Below are positions 26,374-36,288 of a stretch of 64,000 nucleotides of DNA, piece after piece; within the stretch, counting starts at the first letter, position 1; every line of letters begins with the position of its first letter. This DNA is from Adiantum capillus-veneris. Taxonomy: Eukaryota > Streptophyta > Polypodiopsida > Polypodiales > Pteridaceae. The notes below the pieces were generated by a model. It searched no databases. It had not been told where the DNA came from and was given only the letters and a program-made list of their open reading frames with translations. Position numbers and translations under genes: made by a program. The stretch covers positions 27,873,946 through 27,937,945 of the forward strand of contig CM043969.1 in assembly GCA_014529385.2 (NCBI GenBank). The letters are read 5' to 3'.

Positions 26374-26660
26374 GGTGGTGACTCAGGAAATTACAAACCT
26401 TTTTTTTTCTTTACATTACATTAACAGTAGCGGCTCATATCGGCTTTTTTACAGGGGTGGGTGGATAGGTTAAAACAGGATAAAGATAGAGACATTAAAG
26501 GAATGATGGTAATCTAATATGGAAAGAATGATAGGGTTCGGGGAATTGAGGATTTCTCCTAGTACCGCCGCACCGAATAGGTGTACGATCTTCTGTTGGT
26601 AGAAGACTATCCTATCTACATAGATATTCACATGCATATGTTGCAGGAATCTGAACGGGA
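26374..26660 (-). other. Gypsy-1 spacer between gag and the upstream small ORFs
   Basis: No coding region is visible. It corresponds to 35,975-36,285 of Gypsy-2, with which it shares short phrases (for example TAGAATGACAGG versus GAATGATAGGG and TTCTGTTGGTAGAAGA versus TTTGCTGATAAAAGA). It may hold a ribosome-entry or splice region. Confidence 0.4.
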
Positions 26661-26664
26661 ATGC

Positions 26665-27200
26665 CATTGGCCCGTTTTCCATCATGCACAGAGGGTGGAA
26701 TACTTACTTATACTCTTACCGTGCCAGTGTTGATGGGTCGGCACATCCACAAGAGGTCGTCGCCTTTTATGGGCTCTACCTTCCCGTCGTTGCTCAGCAC
26801 GTACGAGGTGATGGCGACGCGTCTAATCACTCCCAGCCTCTTGGCTAGCAGCAATTGCAGGTAATTTTTGTAATCGGTATGTTACATGAATTCTACTCCA
26901 TTCAGTTGCAACTCGTCCCCAGCCCACTGGGTTTCTCCCGTGGTGGAGAGTTTCTTCAAGATAAGTTGTACAAGGAGAGGAGGAAGGTCCTCCACTCACT
27001 TCCCAAAATAGCGAGAGCAGTAGCCGAACCACTCTTCTATAGGACATGGGAATCTTCTTACCACTTCTTCTTCTGGATTGTCGAAGTGGATTGGTAGCAC
27101 TCGCATGCGTCATGAAAATCGGTAGGCAACCTTCCGTCGCTTAGCTTCGGATGACTTCTTCCTTGACAAAGTGGGTACAACCCGGATTTTTGAGCTTGAA
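26665..27200 (-). pseudogene. Gypsy-1 upstream ORF c
   Basis: Minus-strand translation across frames gives LQLLLAKRLGVIRRVAITSYV, DELQLNGVEFM and GDDLLWMCRPI, which match ORF c of Gypsy-2 (IQLLLAKRLSIVQSVAITPYV; DVLHMNGVTFI; GADLLWLIRLIG). At least one in-frame stop follows VEFM. Function unknown; plant Ogre-type elements are known to carry an extra ORF upstream of gag, and this is in that position. Confidence 0.65.
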
Positions 27201-27444
27201 GCACTTGCTTGGCCAGATGCTTCTCCCTTTGGGGTCTTGTGTTTCCAGACTCGCTTATCTCCTCCTTGCCTTTGGCTCGAGCAGCCCCTTTAGGCCACTT
27301 TGGAGTTATATCTTTGACTACCGTTTCTTTAGGGAAAAGAGGTCTCACCGTTTGCTTCCCTTCCTTGACGTGAATGATTTCTTCTTGATGAATATCGATG
27401 TAGACGACTTCAGCCCTTTTGCTACCTTTGTTGCTGGCACTCAT
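27058..27444 (-). CDS. Gypsy-1 upstream ORF b
   Basis: ATG at 27,444, 128 codons. The N-terminal 45 residues (VVYIDIHQEEIIHVKEGKQ; PLFPKE; PKWPKGAARAKGK) match ORF b of Gypsy-2 (IFYINIHEGTVTHIKGRES; LFPEEP; PKWRKAAARAE). The C-terminal half after about residue 60 differs and may be out of the native frame. No known domain recognised. Confidence 0.6.
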   Translation of the reverse strand: MSASNKGSKRAEVVYIDIHQEEIIHVKEGKQTVRPLFPKETVVKDITPKWPKGAARAKGKEEISESGNTRPQREKHLAKQVLQAQKSGLYPLCQGRSHPKLSDGRLPTDFHDACECYQSTSTIQKKKW

Positions 27445-27667
27445 TGACAGTGTGCCTTGGTTGACAACAGTGATGGCACTTCACCAACCTCCCACATGAT
27501 GCTTTAGATTTATAGTTAGAACGAGCTACACGAGATGGAGAATTTACCTCTTGAATGCTGACGACACTGCAGCCTGACAGTAGCACCTCAATGAAGGCGG
27601 CTAGTGCCTCCTTCGTCTCCTCTTCTTCCGTCCTCCAGTTAGAAAATTCCTTCAGCCATTCGTCCAT
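27422..27667 (-). CDS. Gypsy-1 upstream ORF a, with a possible zinc knuckle
   Basis: ATG at 27,667, 81 codons, first ORF after the 5' LTR. Residues 1-45 (MDEWLKEFSNWRTEEEETKEALAAFIEVLLSGCSVV) match ORF a of Gypsy-2 (GEWRDESANWRTEEEEALEALKAF). The C-terminus here reads CHHCCQPRHTVNEC, a CX2CX4HX4C pattern that Gypsy-2 lacks. It overlaps ORF b by 23 bp in another frame. Confidence 0.6.
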   Translation of the reverse strand: MDEWLKEFSNWRTEEEETKEALAAFIEVLLSGCSVVSIQEVNSPSRVARSNYKSKASCGRLVKCHHCCQPRHTVNECQQQR

Positions 27668-27727
27668 GATTGATAGTGGGGGTCACTTTCAGCATTGTAA
27701 ACTGAAGGGTCTTAGAAAAGCCCTTCT

Positions 27728-27741
27728 CAGTGGGGGCACCA
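27728..27741 (-). other. Gypsy-1 candidate primer-binding site
   Basis: On the minus strand TGGTGCCCCCACTG begins two bases after the 5' LTR, the normal place for the tRNA primer site. It starts TGG as expected for a CCA tail. The same 14 bases follow the Gypsy-2 5' LTR (37,326-37,313). I could not assign the tRNA. Confidence 0.65.
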
Positions 27742-27743
27742 AA

Positions 27744-27865
27744 TGACGGACGCAAAGCGGACCCCGAACCCCGACGAGCCTGCCACGGTATAGTGAAGAG
27801 GGGGCACCACCTAGCTTTGAGCAGCTAGGACGCAAACCACGATGAAATGAACACCGCAATCTTAC

Positions 27866-27943
<78 letters not shown>

Positions 27944-28781
27944 TTACAACCGATGAAAACCCTCGAGGGTGTGAGGGTGAATTATTTCTGCAACATTTAC
28001 AAAGTGGCATACCGTGGTGGTAGAGAGATAGGGAGAGGAGGTGGTGCAACCTACTTGGTGTGTTCTCTAAGATGACTCAATGATTGTGAATACTTACTAC
28101 CAAGAGCGTGTATACGTGTGTGCATCGACCATTGGAGTCGAGATGGATGTGGTTCCCTTCGCATGGTGCAATTCCCAAGGCAAACCCAACACACAAGTCC
28201 CCCCCCCCCCCCCTTCCCGTGATGGTGATAGTGTCAATCCTTCCCACTACACTCTACCAAATGCTTGGCTCCTCATGAATTGCCCCCCCGATAGTGACCT
28301 CTCAGTGCCAATTTATAGGTGTTGGCTGCTTGGATTATGGTAATCCCAGTGTGGTTAGGGTAAGCTTAATCGGGGAGACAAAGCAAGAGGTGGGCCCAAT
28401 GTGGTTGACCCTTGCTTTGTTTTGGGAGGTTATTAAAAGAAGGGAATCTCTAGGTGGGCCTTTGTGACCATCACCTAGAGAGAGGATATTTACAAAAAAA
28501 TGAGAATTTACAATGGCTCGGGTGAAAATTGAAGATAATGATGAAAATAACCTATAAATTACTGGAATGGCATTGTGGTTGCGTGTTTTCGGCGTATGGT
28601 GTGTTACCGGTGCGTCGATGTCGAGCGTACTTCTTTTCGGAGGCCGGGCCATGCCTTCGGCGCATTTTCTCTTTTCGTTGTTGGCGGCGCGTGCTTTGGA
28701 TCCTTCTTCTTTATTCTTCGATGTCGTAGTCGTAAAACTTTGGTTTTTTTTCTTTTTTTTTGTGGTGCGATGCATATATGC

Positions 28782-28831
<50 letters not shown>

Positions 28832-28907
28832 ATTGGTGCATGAGGGCGGGTGTGTGTGTATGTGCGAGTGTGCGTAAACGTGCGTGGGAAGGGGGGCTAA
28901 ATATTAA
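27744..28907 (-). repeat. Gypsy-1 right LTR (5' LTR), first part
   Basis: Begins TGACGGACGCAAAG and matches 18,716-19,960 of the left LTR. It includes a (GA)n tract at 27,871-27,940 and a (GT)n tract at 28,785-28,827 that is much longer than in the left copy. It is broken off at 28,907 by Gypsy-2; the rest resumes at 38,870. Confidence 0.9.
28903..28907. repeat. Gypsy-2 target-site duplication (ATTAA), left copy
   Basis: ATTAA precedes the left LTR and is repeated exactly at 38,870-38,874. Perfect 5-bp duplication. Confidence 0.93.
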
Positions 28908-30449
28908 TGATAGCGGGAAAAAGAGCAGTGCAATCGGGTGGCCTCTGTACTCGTGCACACTCCACAAACCACGCCTCATGCAAACAAGCAAAGAACAAAA
29001 CAAAGGGGGCACCACCCTAAATTAAGAGGTTTAGGGACCTCACACATAGTGCACATAGGCAAGTGAGACTTCTGGCATTATGATGGCATCAAAACATATG
29101 GTAAAACACATGGAAATGAAGCTTAGGGACCTTATGTAGCATATATATACACAAGACATCAGCTTAACAATACAACGACATCTGATCATACATAACAAGG
29201 ATATAGAAAAGCAAGCGAAGGATGGCATAATCCCTTGTCAAAAACAATCAACCCAGCAAGTAGGTATGATCCTACTAGCAACACATCAATACCTTAGAGA
29301 ATGATGGCGAGGATGGTGGCCATGGAGCATGAGAGAAGACTCTTTATTTAGGTTTTAGGGCTAGTAATGTAGCATACTAGAGGGAGAGAGAGAGAGGGAG
29401 AGAGAGTAGAGCTCCATCCATAGCTCCTCATTGTGAGCAATGTCGTCATAGCTTCGTTGCTTGGTGAAGTGAGTGAAGTGTTGGTTTTGAGTGAGAGAAC
29501 TGCCTCCTTATATAGGTTTCTGAGAGGGTTTAGGATTAGGGATAAACATGCTTAAATCCGTTGATTGGGGTTACTTTTTGCTTAGGGTGGTCAACAGATT
29601 GAGGTCACCTGATATGTCACCATCAAGATATTCTCTAGAGTGATGTGAGAGGGGAGGGTAAATGCTGATTTTTCTGATTGTGACACATGGGGATAAGGCC
29701 TTGACCAGCATTTAAGAGCAGGTAAGGTGGCTGTTGAAACTGGAGGTTCTGCACATGTCAGGGGGGGACCTGCGGGGGGGAGGGGGGGGGGGGTGGCAGC
29801 TGGGTCCTCCTGAATATCAAATTCTCAAAAAATCCTCCACCATGGCTTCTTTTGACATGTGTTCTTTGAAAAAATCAGCATGTCTCTTTTCAACTCAAAA
29901 GTCTTTATCCCTGTTGACTCACCTTTACCATAAGATTTTCTCCTTTTCTCCTCCTGTAACTGCATTGTTGATGCCCAATCACTGCTTCTAGTAACAGTGA
30001 ACTGCTACCTACCAAATACTTATGGTGCAGTAAAAAATATTTACCGTGGGTAAAAAAAGTTACTGTAGGTAAAAAGTGATTTGTATTTACCATGTAGGTG
30101 AAAAATATTTACTGTAGGTAAAAAATATTTACTGTGGTAAAAAATATTTACTGTCGGTAAAAAAGTGAAAACGGAATATGCTGTGCTGTGAGTCCACACG
30201 AACATCCTCGTGTAAATTTCACTAGAAATTCACACCTAGAATGGGCTATTCTATAAGATATAGGTTGTAGGCATGCATAAGAGCTCGTTCCCTCGTATCT
30301 TATGTCCATGGCACTTTTTACTCTTTGGTGCTTGTGAAGTAGATTTTTCTTCTCTTTCGAGATCCCTTGGACTAGAGTATCCTCATCTCCCCAACAATTG
30401 ACTGTGCCTTTATTGCATCTTCAGAAGGGGTCCTAAAAACCATGCATCA
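28908..30449 (-). repeat. Gypsy-2 left LTR (3' LTR)
   Basis: 1,542 bp, starting TGATAGCGGG and ending CATGCATCA. It carries a short GAGA patch at 29,380-29,408, a G-rich tract at 29,761-29,793, and tandem 19-20 bp units of GGTAAAAAATATTTACTGT at about 30,025-30,165. A sequence like TATATATACACAAG (29,141-29,154, reverse strand reading) could provide a TATA box. Confidence 0.93.
30025..30165. repeat. Self-complementary 19-bp tandem units in the Gypsy-2 LTR
   Basis: About six units of the type GGTAAAAAATATTTACTGT, whose core TAAAAAATATTTA is close to palindromic. The right LTR (38,460-38,590) has fewer units, so the array has changed length since insertion. Confidence 0.8.
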
Positions 30450-30704
30450 TATAGCCCTCCCCCTTAAGCTAGAGGTATTTGATGCCTCTAGCTGTAGGTT
30501 GTGCTACAATAGGGTTCTCTTGAATACTTACCCACCTGGTACCAATTGAATTTTCCATGTTACTGCTTTCTTGGCTGATGCACCCTGTTTAGTCCTTTCC
30601 GATGAATAATTGTATCCATCCATGACTAACAACTGGTCTCCTAGACCCTTGAAAGCCATACCCCATCCATTGTCAATATCCACTTTCACTGGTAGCATTC
30701 TCTT

Positions 30705-30762
30705 TTTTTCTTTTTTTCTTCTCTTTTTTTCTTTTTTTTTGTCTTTTTTTTTTTTTTTTGAA
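30705..30762. repeat. Poly-pyrimidine tract (CTTTTTTT)n near the Gypsy-2 3' end
   Basis: A run of T with occasional C on the plus strand, i.e. an A/G-rich stretch on the element's sense strand, just downstream of the integrase stop. It may serve as an additional upstream polypurine tract. Confidence 0.6.
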
Positions 30763-30786
30763 ACGACTATGTACATGATTGTTACC

Positions 30787-32850
30787 TTAGTTGGAGCTCG
30801 AATATGATGAGCTCTCCTCTGAACCATCCTTAGCATTGATTTCACCAACATATGGCTGTGAAAGACGACATTGGTAGGCCTTCAATCGCCAACCATTTAC
30901 CGGGGTCTGATGTACCTTACCATCTAGGTCACCTAGTTGGTAACTACCATTTGAGAACCTCTGTATCACTACAAAAGGGCCTTCCCACTTAAGCAAGAAC
31001 TTACCATCCTTCCTGCGATCAATGCGATTGTCGTATCTGAGCACTAAAGAACCTTCCTTGATACCTTTCTTGACAAGGTTGCGATTGAACTTCTTTCGTT
31101 TCTTCTCTGCCTGGGCTGCATAGTACTTCACTGCTGACTCTCGATCTAGCCCTAACCTCTCCAAATTGATGATTCTTCCTTCCACCTTCTTCTCTTGACT
31201 ATCCTCTTGATGTGCTTTTAGAACTCGGAGGCTCGCTAGCTCCACTTCTATAGGCAATAGTGCCTCTTGCCCGTAAACCAAGTGAAAAGGTGTATACCCC
31301 AAGGATGTTTTAAAGGATGTTCTGTAGGCCCAAAGTGCTGCATCTAGGTGTTTGTCCCATGCCTTAGGATGTAAATGCACTTGCTTAGTGATGATTTTAC
31401 ATATAAGACCATTTACCTTTTCCACAAGACCATTGCACTGAGGGTAGTATGGTGTAGAGTTCCTGTGCTTGATTTTAAACTTGCTCATCAATTGCCCGAC
31501 TAAATCAGCTCGAAATCCCGGTCCCCTATCCGAGAGAATCTCCGAAGGTGTGCCAAAATGGCAACAAAGGCATTCAAAAATGAAATCACTCACGTCCTTG
31601 GCTATGATGCGCTTTGTGGGACGAGCTTCTGCCCATCTGGTCATGTACTCCACCCCCATAATGATGTATTCCTTCCCTGATTGAGTGCAAGGTAGTGGCC
31701 CTATTGCATCTATCCCCCATTTTTCAAATGACCCATAGGTTTTGATTGGATGCTGATTTTCATGGGTAAGACGCCTTGGTCCAGCTTTTTGGCAAACCTC
31801 ACATGTGCGGCACCAATGTTGTACATCTCGATGGAGGCTTGGCCACGTGAACCTTGCTTGTAAAATTTTTCTGCTAGTAATCTCTTGTGCAAAGTGGCCA
31901 CCACACACACCTTCATGACAATTAAACAAAATATCCTTTATCTCTTGGGATGCAGGAACTCTCCTTAAGACAGCATCTTTCCCTCTACAATACAAGTCCT
32001 CATTCACTAAGCTATAGCTGGTAGCCTTTTTTGCCAACCACCTACGTTCACTTTTACTCATACCAGAGGGTGCTTCACAATGCTCAAGAAAGTAAAGTAA
32101 ATCATGCAGCTCCTCCTTTCCCTGGTATAAAGGACTTTTCACAAGGATAGCACCTACTATGAGAGTTTGTAGTTCTTCACCTGCTAAGGCATCTGCTTCT
32201 CGATTTTGATCTCTAGGTACAAAGTGCACTCGAACTTCTTTAAAACCCTTCAACAAGGCCTTTGCTTCCCTCATCTTAACAGACAATTTGTCATTTTTAC
32301 AGGCCCATACACCAACCATTTGCTTAACAATCAACATGGAGTCACCAAAAACATTTAGCTTTGTGATGCCCTGAGAAAGACAACATTGCAACCCTAAAAC
32401 AAGGGCATGGTACTCTGCCTCATTGTTAGAATGAATCTCTTTTAGATGAAACCCTTTTGCAAAGATCTTCTCCTTCTCTGGACCTAATATTACTATGCCT
32501 GCTGATGCCTTGTCTTTGGTCCTCTTGTAAGCCCCATCAAAATACAGACTGTGTGCTCCCAGTAGAACTTCAGGCTCCGGGATAGGCGGTACCTTACTAG
32601 GTGCCTCTTTCTTGGCCTTCTCATAACACCTTTGTGTGAGGACATCTGCCAAACAAGCACGGGTGGAATCCTCTACTTGTAGTGTGTAGTCAAACTCTTG
32701 AAGCTGCACCACCCACTTTGCTATTCTTTGAGACAATTCCATGTGTTGTAGGGCATATGGAAAAACCTCCTCAGTTGTGATCACCACAAATTGTCTCGGA
32801 AGTAAGTAAGCCCGAAACTTCTCCACTGCAAACTTAAGAGCTAGCACCAA
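30787..32850 (-). CDS. Gypsy-2 RNase H, archaeal-type RNase H and integrase
   Basis: An intact 687-codon frame on the minus strand. It opens within the first RNase H (FRAYLLPRQFVVI; ACLADVLTQ). The second RNase H runs from about residue 95 to 215 (LYFDGAYKRTKDKASAGIVI; HSNNEAEYHALVLGL; NVFGDSMLIVKQ; NREADALAGEE), with the D-E-D-D residues visible. Integrase follows: zinc motif CHEGVCGGH ... WCRTCEVCQ near residue 320, then the DDE residues in WGIDAIGPLP, SDRGPGFRADL and YYPQCNGLVEKVNG. The tail LVLRYDNRIDRRKDGKF and NGWRLKAYQC is typical; no chromodomain. The first ATG at 32,850 is nominal, because this frame is normally reached by continuation from the long upstream ORF. Confidence 0.95.
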   Translation of the reverse strand: MVLALKFAVEKFRAYLLPRQFVVITTEEVFPYALQHMELSQRIAKWVVQLQEFDYTLQVEDSTRACLADVLTQRCYEKAKKEAPSKVPPIPEPEVLLGAHSLYFDGAYKRTKDKASAGIVILGPEKEKIFAKGFHLKEIHSNNEAEYHALVLGLQCCLSQGITKLNVFGDSMLIVKQMVGVWACKNDKLSVKMREAKALLKGFKEVRVHFVPRDQNREADALAGEELQTLIVGAILVKSPLYQGKEELHDLLYFLEHCEAPSGMSKSERRWLAKKATSYSLVNEDLYCRGKDAVLRRVPASQEIKDILFNCHEGVCGGHFAQEITSRKILQARFTWPSLHRDVQHWCRTCEVCQKAGPRRLTHENQHPIKTYGSFEKWGIDAIGPLPCTQSGKEYIIMGVEYMTRWAEARPTKRIIAKDVSDFIFECLCCHFGTPSEILSDRGPGFRADLVGQLMSKFKIKHRNSTPYYPQCNGLVEKVNGLICKIITKQVHLHPKAWDKHLDAALWAYRTSFKTSLGYTPFHLVYGQEALLPIEVELASLRVLKAHQEDSQEKKVEGRIINLERLGLDRESAVKYYAAQAEKKRKKFNRNLVKKGIKEGSLVLRYDNRIDRRKDGKFLLKWEGPFVVIQRFSNGSYQLGDLDGKVHQTPVNGWRLKAYQCRLSQPYVGEINAKDGSEESSSYSSSN

Positions 32851-35800
32851 TTGCTCAGTTGCGCTGAAACCTTTTCAGCAGCTGTCATCACTCTACTAGA
32901 GAAGTAGACTGGTCTCATGAGAGATGTCTTTGGGTCTTTTTGCATCAAGACAGCTCCTAGAGCTTCTGGACCTACACTAGGATTTACATAGAATAATTCA
33001 CCCCATGTGGGTTGTAGGACGACAGGCAATGAGCTCAAAATGGTTTTAACTTCTTGAAAGCACCTTTCACCCTCCTCACTCCATGTCAATGTAGTGTGTT
33101 TAGTGAGCTGCTGCAAAGGATAGATTGCCTGAGAAAGGAGATGTATGAATCGTCCCATGTAGCGAACCTTTTGAATGAAGGAGACTAGTTGCTTCACGTT
33201 TGAAGGAGTAGGTAAAGCTAACAATGTCTTTACCTTTTCAGGGTCAGCCTCAATACCATCTTGAGACACAACATGGCCTAGTAGAGTGACCTTGCTCTCA
33301 CCTATGTGGCACTTGTCTTTATTCAATTGCCCACCCAATTGGGCCAGACGGGTGAAACCTTCATCAACCTTGGACAGATGTACTTCCCTAGAGCTGTAAA
33401 TGCAAAAATCATCAATGAAGACTCGTATGGACTTACCAAAGTAAGGTTGAAACACCAAGTTCATAAACCTCTGGAAAGTAGCTGGGGCATTAGTTAAACC
33501 AAAAGGCATAACTCTATAAGCAAAACACCCCCAAGGTGTTATGAAGGTAGTCTTTCTTTGGTCTTCATCTGCAATTCTGATTTGGAAGTAGCCTGAGTAC
33601 CCATCACACACTGTGTACCTTTCATGACCAGCCACTTCATTTAGTATTTCATCTTGAAAAGGCAAAGGAAAATGGTCCCTTTTTGTGGCTGCGTTTAGAG
33701 GCTTGTAATCCACACATACCCTCCACTTCCCATTTTTCTTTGGTGCTACCACAACTGGAGACACCCACTCAGAATCTTCCACTGGGTAGATAAATCCTGC
33801 CTTGAGTAATCTTTTTACTTCTTTTAAGAGTGCATCTTGTTGCACTAGCCCTAATCTCCTTAGCCTTTGCACCACTGGTTTGGCACCTTCCTTTAATTGG
33901 ATATGGTGTTGGGTTACCGTCACTCCTTTAATGTGCTCGTAATCAGTTATAAAGAGGCCAGCATGCTTCTTTAGTACCTGCAAATAGGGTTCTCTCTCTT
34001 CTTCTAGTAGGTCCTTAGCTAGCATCTCCTCTAAGCCTGTGGCTTCTTCCTTGTTTAGAGAGTCTTGACCACCTTCTCCTTCTGGGTTTCGCAGTATTAT
34101 ACCCATGACTTCCAAAGAGCTAGCATCCTCCTCAGATGACTCATCCTCAGATGAAGAGCAACTGCTTGTGCTCCATTCATCCATAGAAGTCTCCATCTCT
34201 AGGTCTTGTTGTCTACCCTGCTTCATGTCATACACAATTTTTTGTTGCTTGCCACCTACCTTATGATTTGGTTGCAACTCAAGGGAACCTGTCTCCCAAT
34301 CTTGCCTAGCTTTCATAGCCATAAGCCAAGGTCTTCCAAGGATTAGCGGATAGCCCTCCCCCTTAGTTGGGATCACATAAGCATCAATTGAGATTGCCAC
34401 ACCAAAAGCTGAAACCTTCACTCCATTAACCTTTCCCACACAAACCACCCTTACATTATTTGCCATCTTAGCTTGTAAGGAAGTTTGCTCGTTTACTTCC
34501 AAACCCAACCTGTGCATTAATTTCTCTGTCATAACACAAATCTCGGCTCCACCATCTACGTACACATTGGAGACTCGCTGACTCTTAATCTCTGCATCAA
34601 TGACTGGCACGATATCCTTCATGCCTCTTGCACTAATACACCCAACTGACTTTGCCTTAGCCCTCCTGGTGCTGACCATCTTAGACCAGGTTCTACGCAT
34701 CTTTGGGGAAAGGTGGAGGAGTTGCTGCCATGAAATCTTTGGTCCTTGCTTACTCACATCTGCTACCAGGTCGTAAGGTATGGATCCTACCCCAAGTGGA
34801 AAGTCTTCTACTCCTATGTGCCTCCTTGACCTACTCTTCCTTTTCTTGTCTCCTATCACTTGGGAGGAACCCTCATTCCCTTTATCCGGCTCTGAAGCTT
34901 CCATTTCATCAGTTCTTTGTCTCTTAACTCTCTTTATTGGCATGGCAACAACTTCCTCCATTTTTTCTTTCCCTTTATCCTTACCATTGTCAAGACTTAT
35001 GACAGAGACAGCCCTGTCCTCCCCTCCCGATGGTAGTGGAGGGATCTCTGCTGGTTCTTGTGGTGGTGGAGGAGGGGGTCTCAATATTTGGATTGGTTGT
35101 GGCCTAGCTCGAGGAGGAGTGACTTGCTGGCGAGGAGGCCGTCTTTGATTACCATTTCCTTGATAGCGTCGTGGATGGGGGCAATAATACATGCCGTGAC
35201 CTACCTCTCCACAGTTGTAGCAAATGTACTCACGTGCTTGCCTTTGTCCTTCTTGTCTATTTCGTTCATTTCCTGGTTGGGGAGCCCTTACACCTTGAAC
35301 CAGATTGATGGACAGGCTCTCTAGTTGATTGGTGATTTGTTGAAGTAATTCTTGTTGAGAGGACTCTTGGTCTGTTGCTCCTGTCCCTGCTACTACCCTT
35401 GCCGTAGGTTGAGCTAGCGGTGGAGGCTCCATTCCCCCTTGTAGTTGAGCTTGGAATTTTAACTTCCTATCCTTCTCCCTTGCATAAGTCATAGCTTTAT
35501 CAAAGGTATCTGGGAATTTACCTTTTACCTTTTCTCGAAGGATGGGGTAAAGCCTTGCCAGGAAACAGTCCTTCTTTAGGCATTCTGGCGCCCTTTCTCC
35601 TTCACCTAGTGATGCACACCATTTCTCCCACAGGTTGGAAAACTTTCCTTCATAGCTTCTATAGTCATTGGGTAATGTTTGGCGTAGCTCTAAGAGCTGT
35701 CTCCATATCTCCTCTGGAGGCTCATGGCGGCAAAATTCTTCAATGAAGGCCATCTTTAAGGACTCCCAGTCTCTTCTTTCTTCAGGTGCCAAAGTTTGAT

Positions 35801-35972
35801 ACCATAATTTTGCACCTTCCCTCAAGACCAAAGGAAAGGCCCTTAACTTAGTAGCTTCGTCATCCCTTCCCGATACCAGAAAGGCCATTTCCAAATTATC
35901 CAAAAAGTCTGGAGCAACCTCCCTAGGCTTACCATAAAAATTAGGGAAGGCCATAAGTGAGAGAGTAAACAA
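32841..35972 (-). CDS. Gypsy-2 gag-protease-reverse transcriptase
   Basis: A 1,043-codon minus-strand frame. The likely start is the second Met (MAFPNFYGK, residue 7). Capsid at residues 7-180 (AKLWYQTLAPEE; LRQTLPNDYRSYEGKF); zinc knuckle CYNCGEVGHGMYYC near residue 250; basic linker; retropepsin-like domain near 470-580 (NVYVDGGAEICVM; YPLILGRPWLMAM), with Asp-Gly-Gly in place of the usual Asp-Thr/Ser-Gly; RT near 700-900 ([36 protein letters not shown]; catalytic FIDD at 33,408-33,419, both Asp present). The frame ends early because one base appears missing near 32,870, just inside the first RNase H, where Gypsy-1 reads EKGF and this copy EKVS. Otherwise the frame is continuous into the next ORF. 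Confidence 0.95.
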   Translation of the reverse strand: MFTLSLMAFPNFYGKPREVAPDFLDNLEMAFLVSGRDDEATKLRAFPLVLREGAKLWYQTLAPEERRDWESLKMAFIEEFCRHEPPEEIWRQLLELRQTLPNDYRSYEGKFSNLWEKWCASLGEGERAPECLKKDCFLARLYPILREKVKGKFPDTFDKAMTYAREKDRKLKFQAQLQGGMEPPPLAQPTARVVAGTGATDQESSQQELLQQITNQLESLSINLVQGVRAPQPGNERNRQEGQRQAREYICYNCGEVGHGMYYCPHPRRYQGNGNQRRPPRQQVTPPRARPQPIQILRPPPPPPQEPAEIPPLPSGGEDRAVSVISLDNGKDKGKEKMEEVVAMPIKRVKRQRTDEMEASEPDKGNEGSSQVIGDKKRKSRSRRHIGVEDFPLGVGSIPYDLVADVSKQGPKISWQQLLHLSPKMRRTWSKMVSTRRAKAKSVGCISARGMKDIVPVIDAEIKSQRVSNVYVDGGAEICVMTEKLMHRLGLEVNEQTSLQAKMANNVRVVCVGKVNGVKVSAFGVAISIDAYVIPTKGEGYPLILGRPWLMAMKARQDWETGSLELQPNHKVGGKQQKIVYDMKQGRQQDLEMETSMDEWSTSSCSSSEDESSEEDASSLEVMGIILRNPEGEGGQDSLNKEEATGLEEMLAKDLLEEEREPYLQVLKKHAGLFITDYEHIKGVTVTQHHIQLKEGAKPVVQRLRRLGLVQQDALLKEVKRLLKAGFIYPVEDSEWVSPVVVAPKKNGKWRVCVDYKPLNAATKRDHFPLPFQDEILNEVAGHERYTVCDGYSGYFQIRIADEDQRKTTFITPWGCFAYRVMPFGLTNAPATFQRFMNLVFQPYFGKSIRVFIDDFCIYSSREVHLSKVDEGFTRLAQLGGQLNKDKCHIGESKVTLLGHVVSQDGIEADPEKVKTLLALPTPSNVKQLVSFIQKVRYMGRFIHLLSQAIYPLQQLTKHTTLTWSEEGERCFQEVKTILSSLPVVLQPTWGELFYVNPSVGPEALGAVLMQKDPKTSLMRPVYFSSRVMTAAEKVSAQLSNWC

Positions 35973-36288
35973 TTACACAAACAGCTCCAATTTATTTTAA
36001 AATAGAGTATGGTAATTACAATTTGGAGCTTTAGCACAACTTAGCTCAAAATAGGATGAAGATCGACACATCAAAGGAATGGTAATAGTCTAGTAAGGGT
36101 AGAATGACAGGATGAGGAGAGCGTAAGATTTCCCCAAGTCTCTCGACTCCAAACAACAGGGCTATTCTTTGCTGATAAAAGATTTTTCTACAATACAAAT
36201 ATTTACACGGATATGACGCACAAAATGGAAAGGAAACATGCGGGGATCATCATTCTCATTATTGGCATCCATACTTACACACAAGAGC
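35973..36288 (-). other. Gypsy-2 spacer between ORF c and gag
   Basis: About 316 bp with no ORF, AT-rich, corresponding to 26,374-26,660 of Gypsy-1. It might be an intron or an internal start region for gag; no signal is decisive. Confidence 0.4.

Noticed and set aside
34703-35324. Plus-strand frames opposite Gypsy-2 gag
   Set aside because: Antisense shadows of the strongly supported minus-strand polyprotein.
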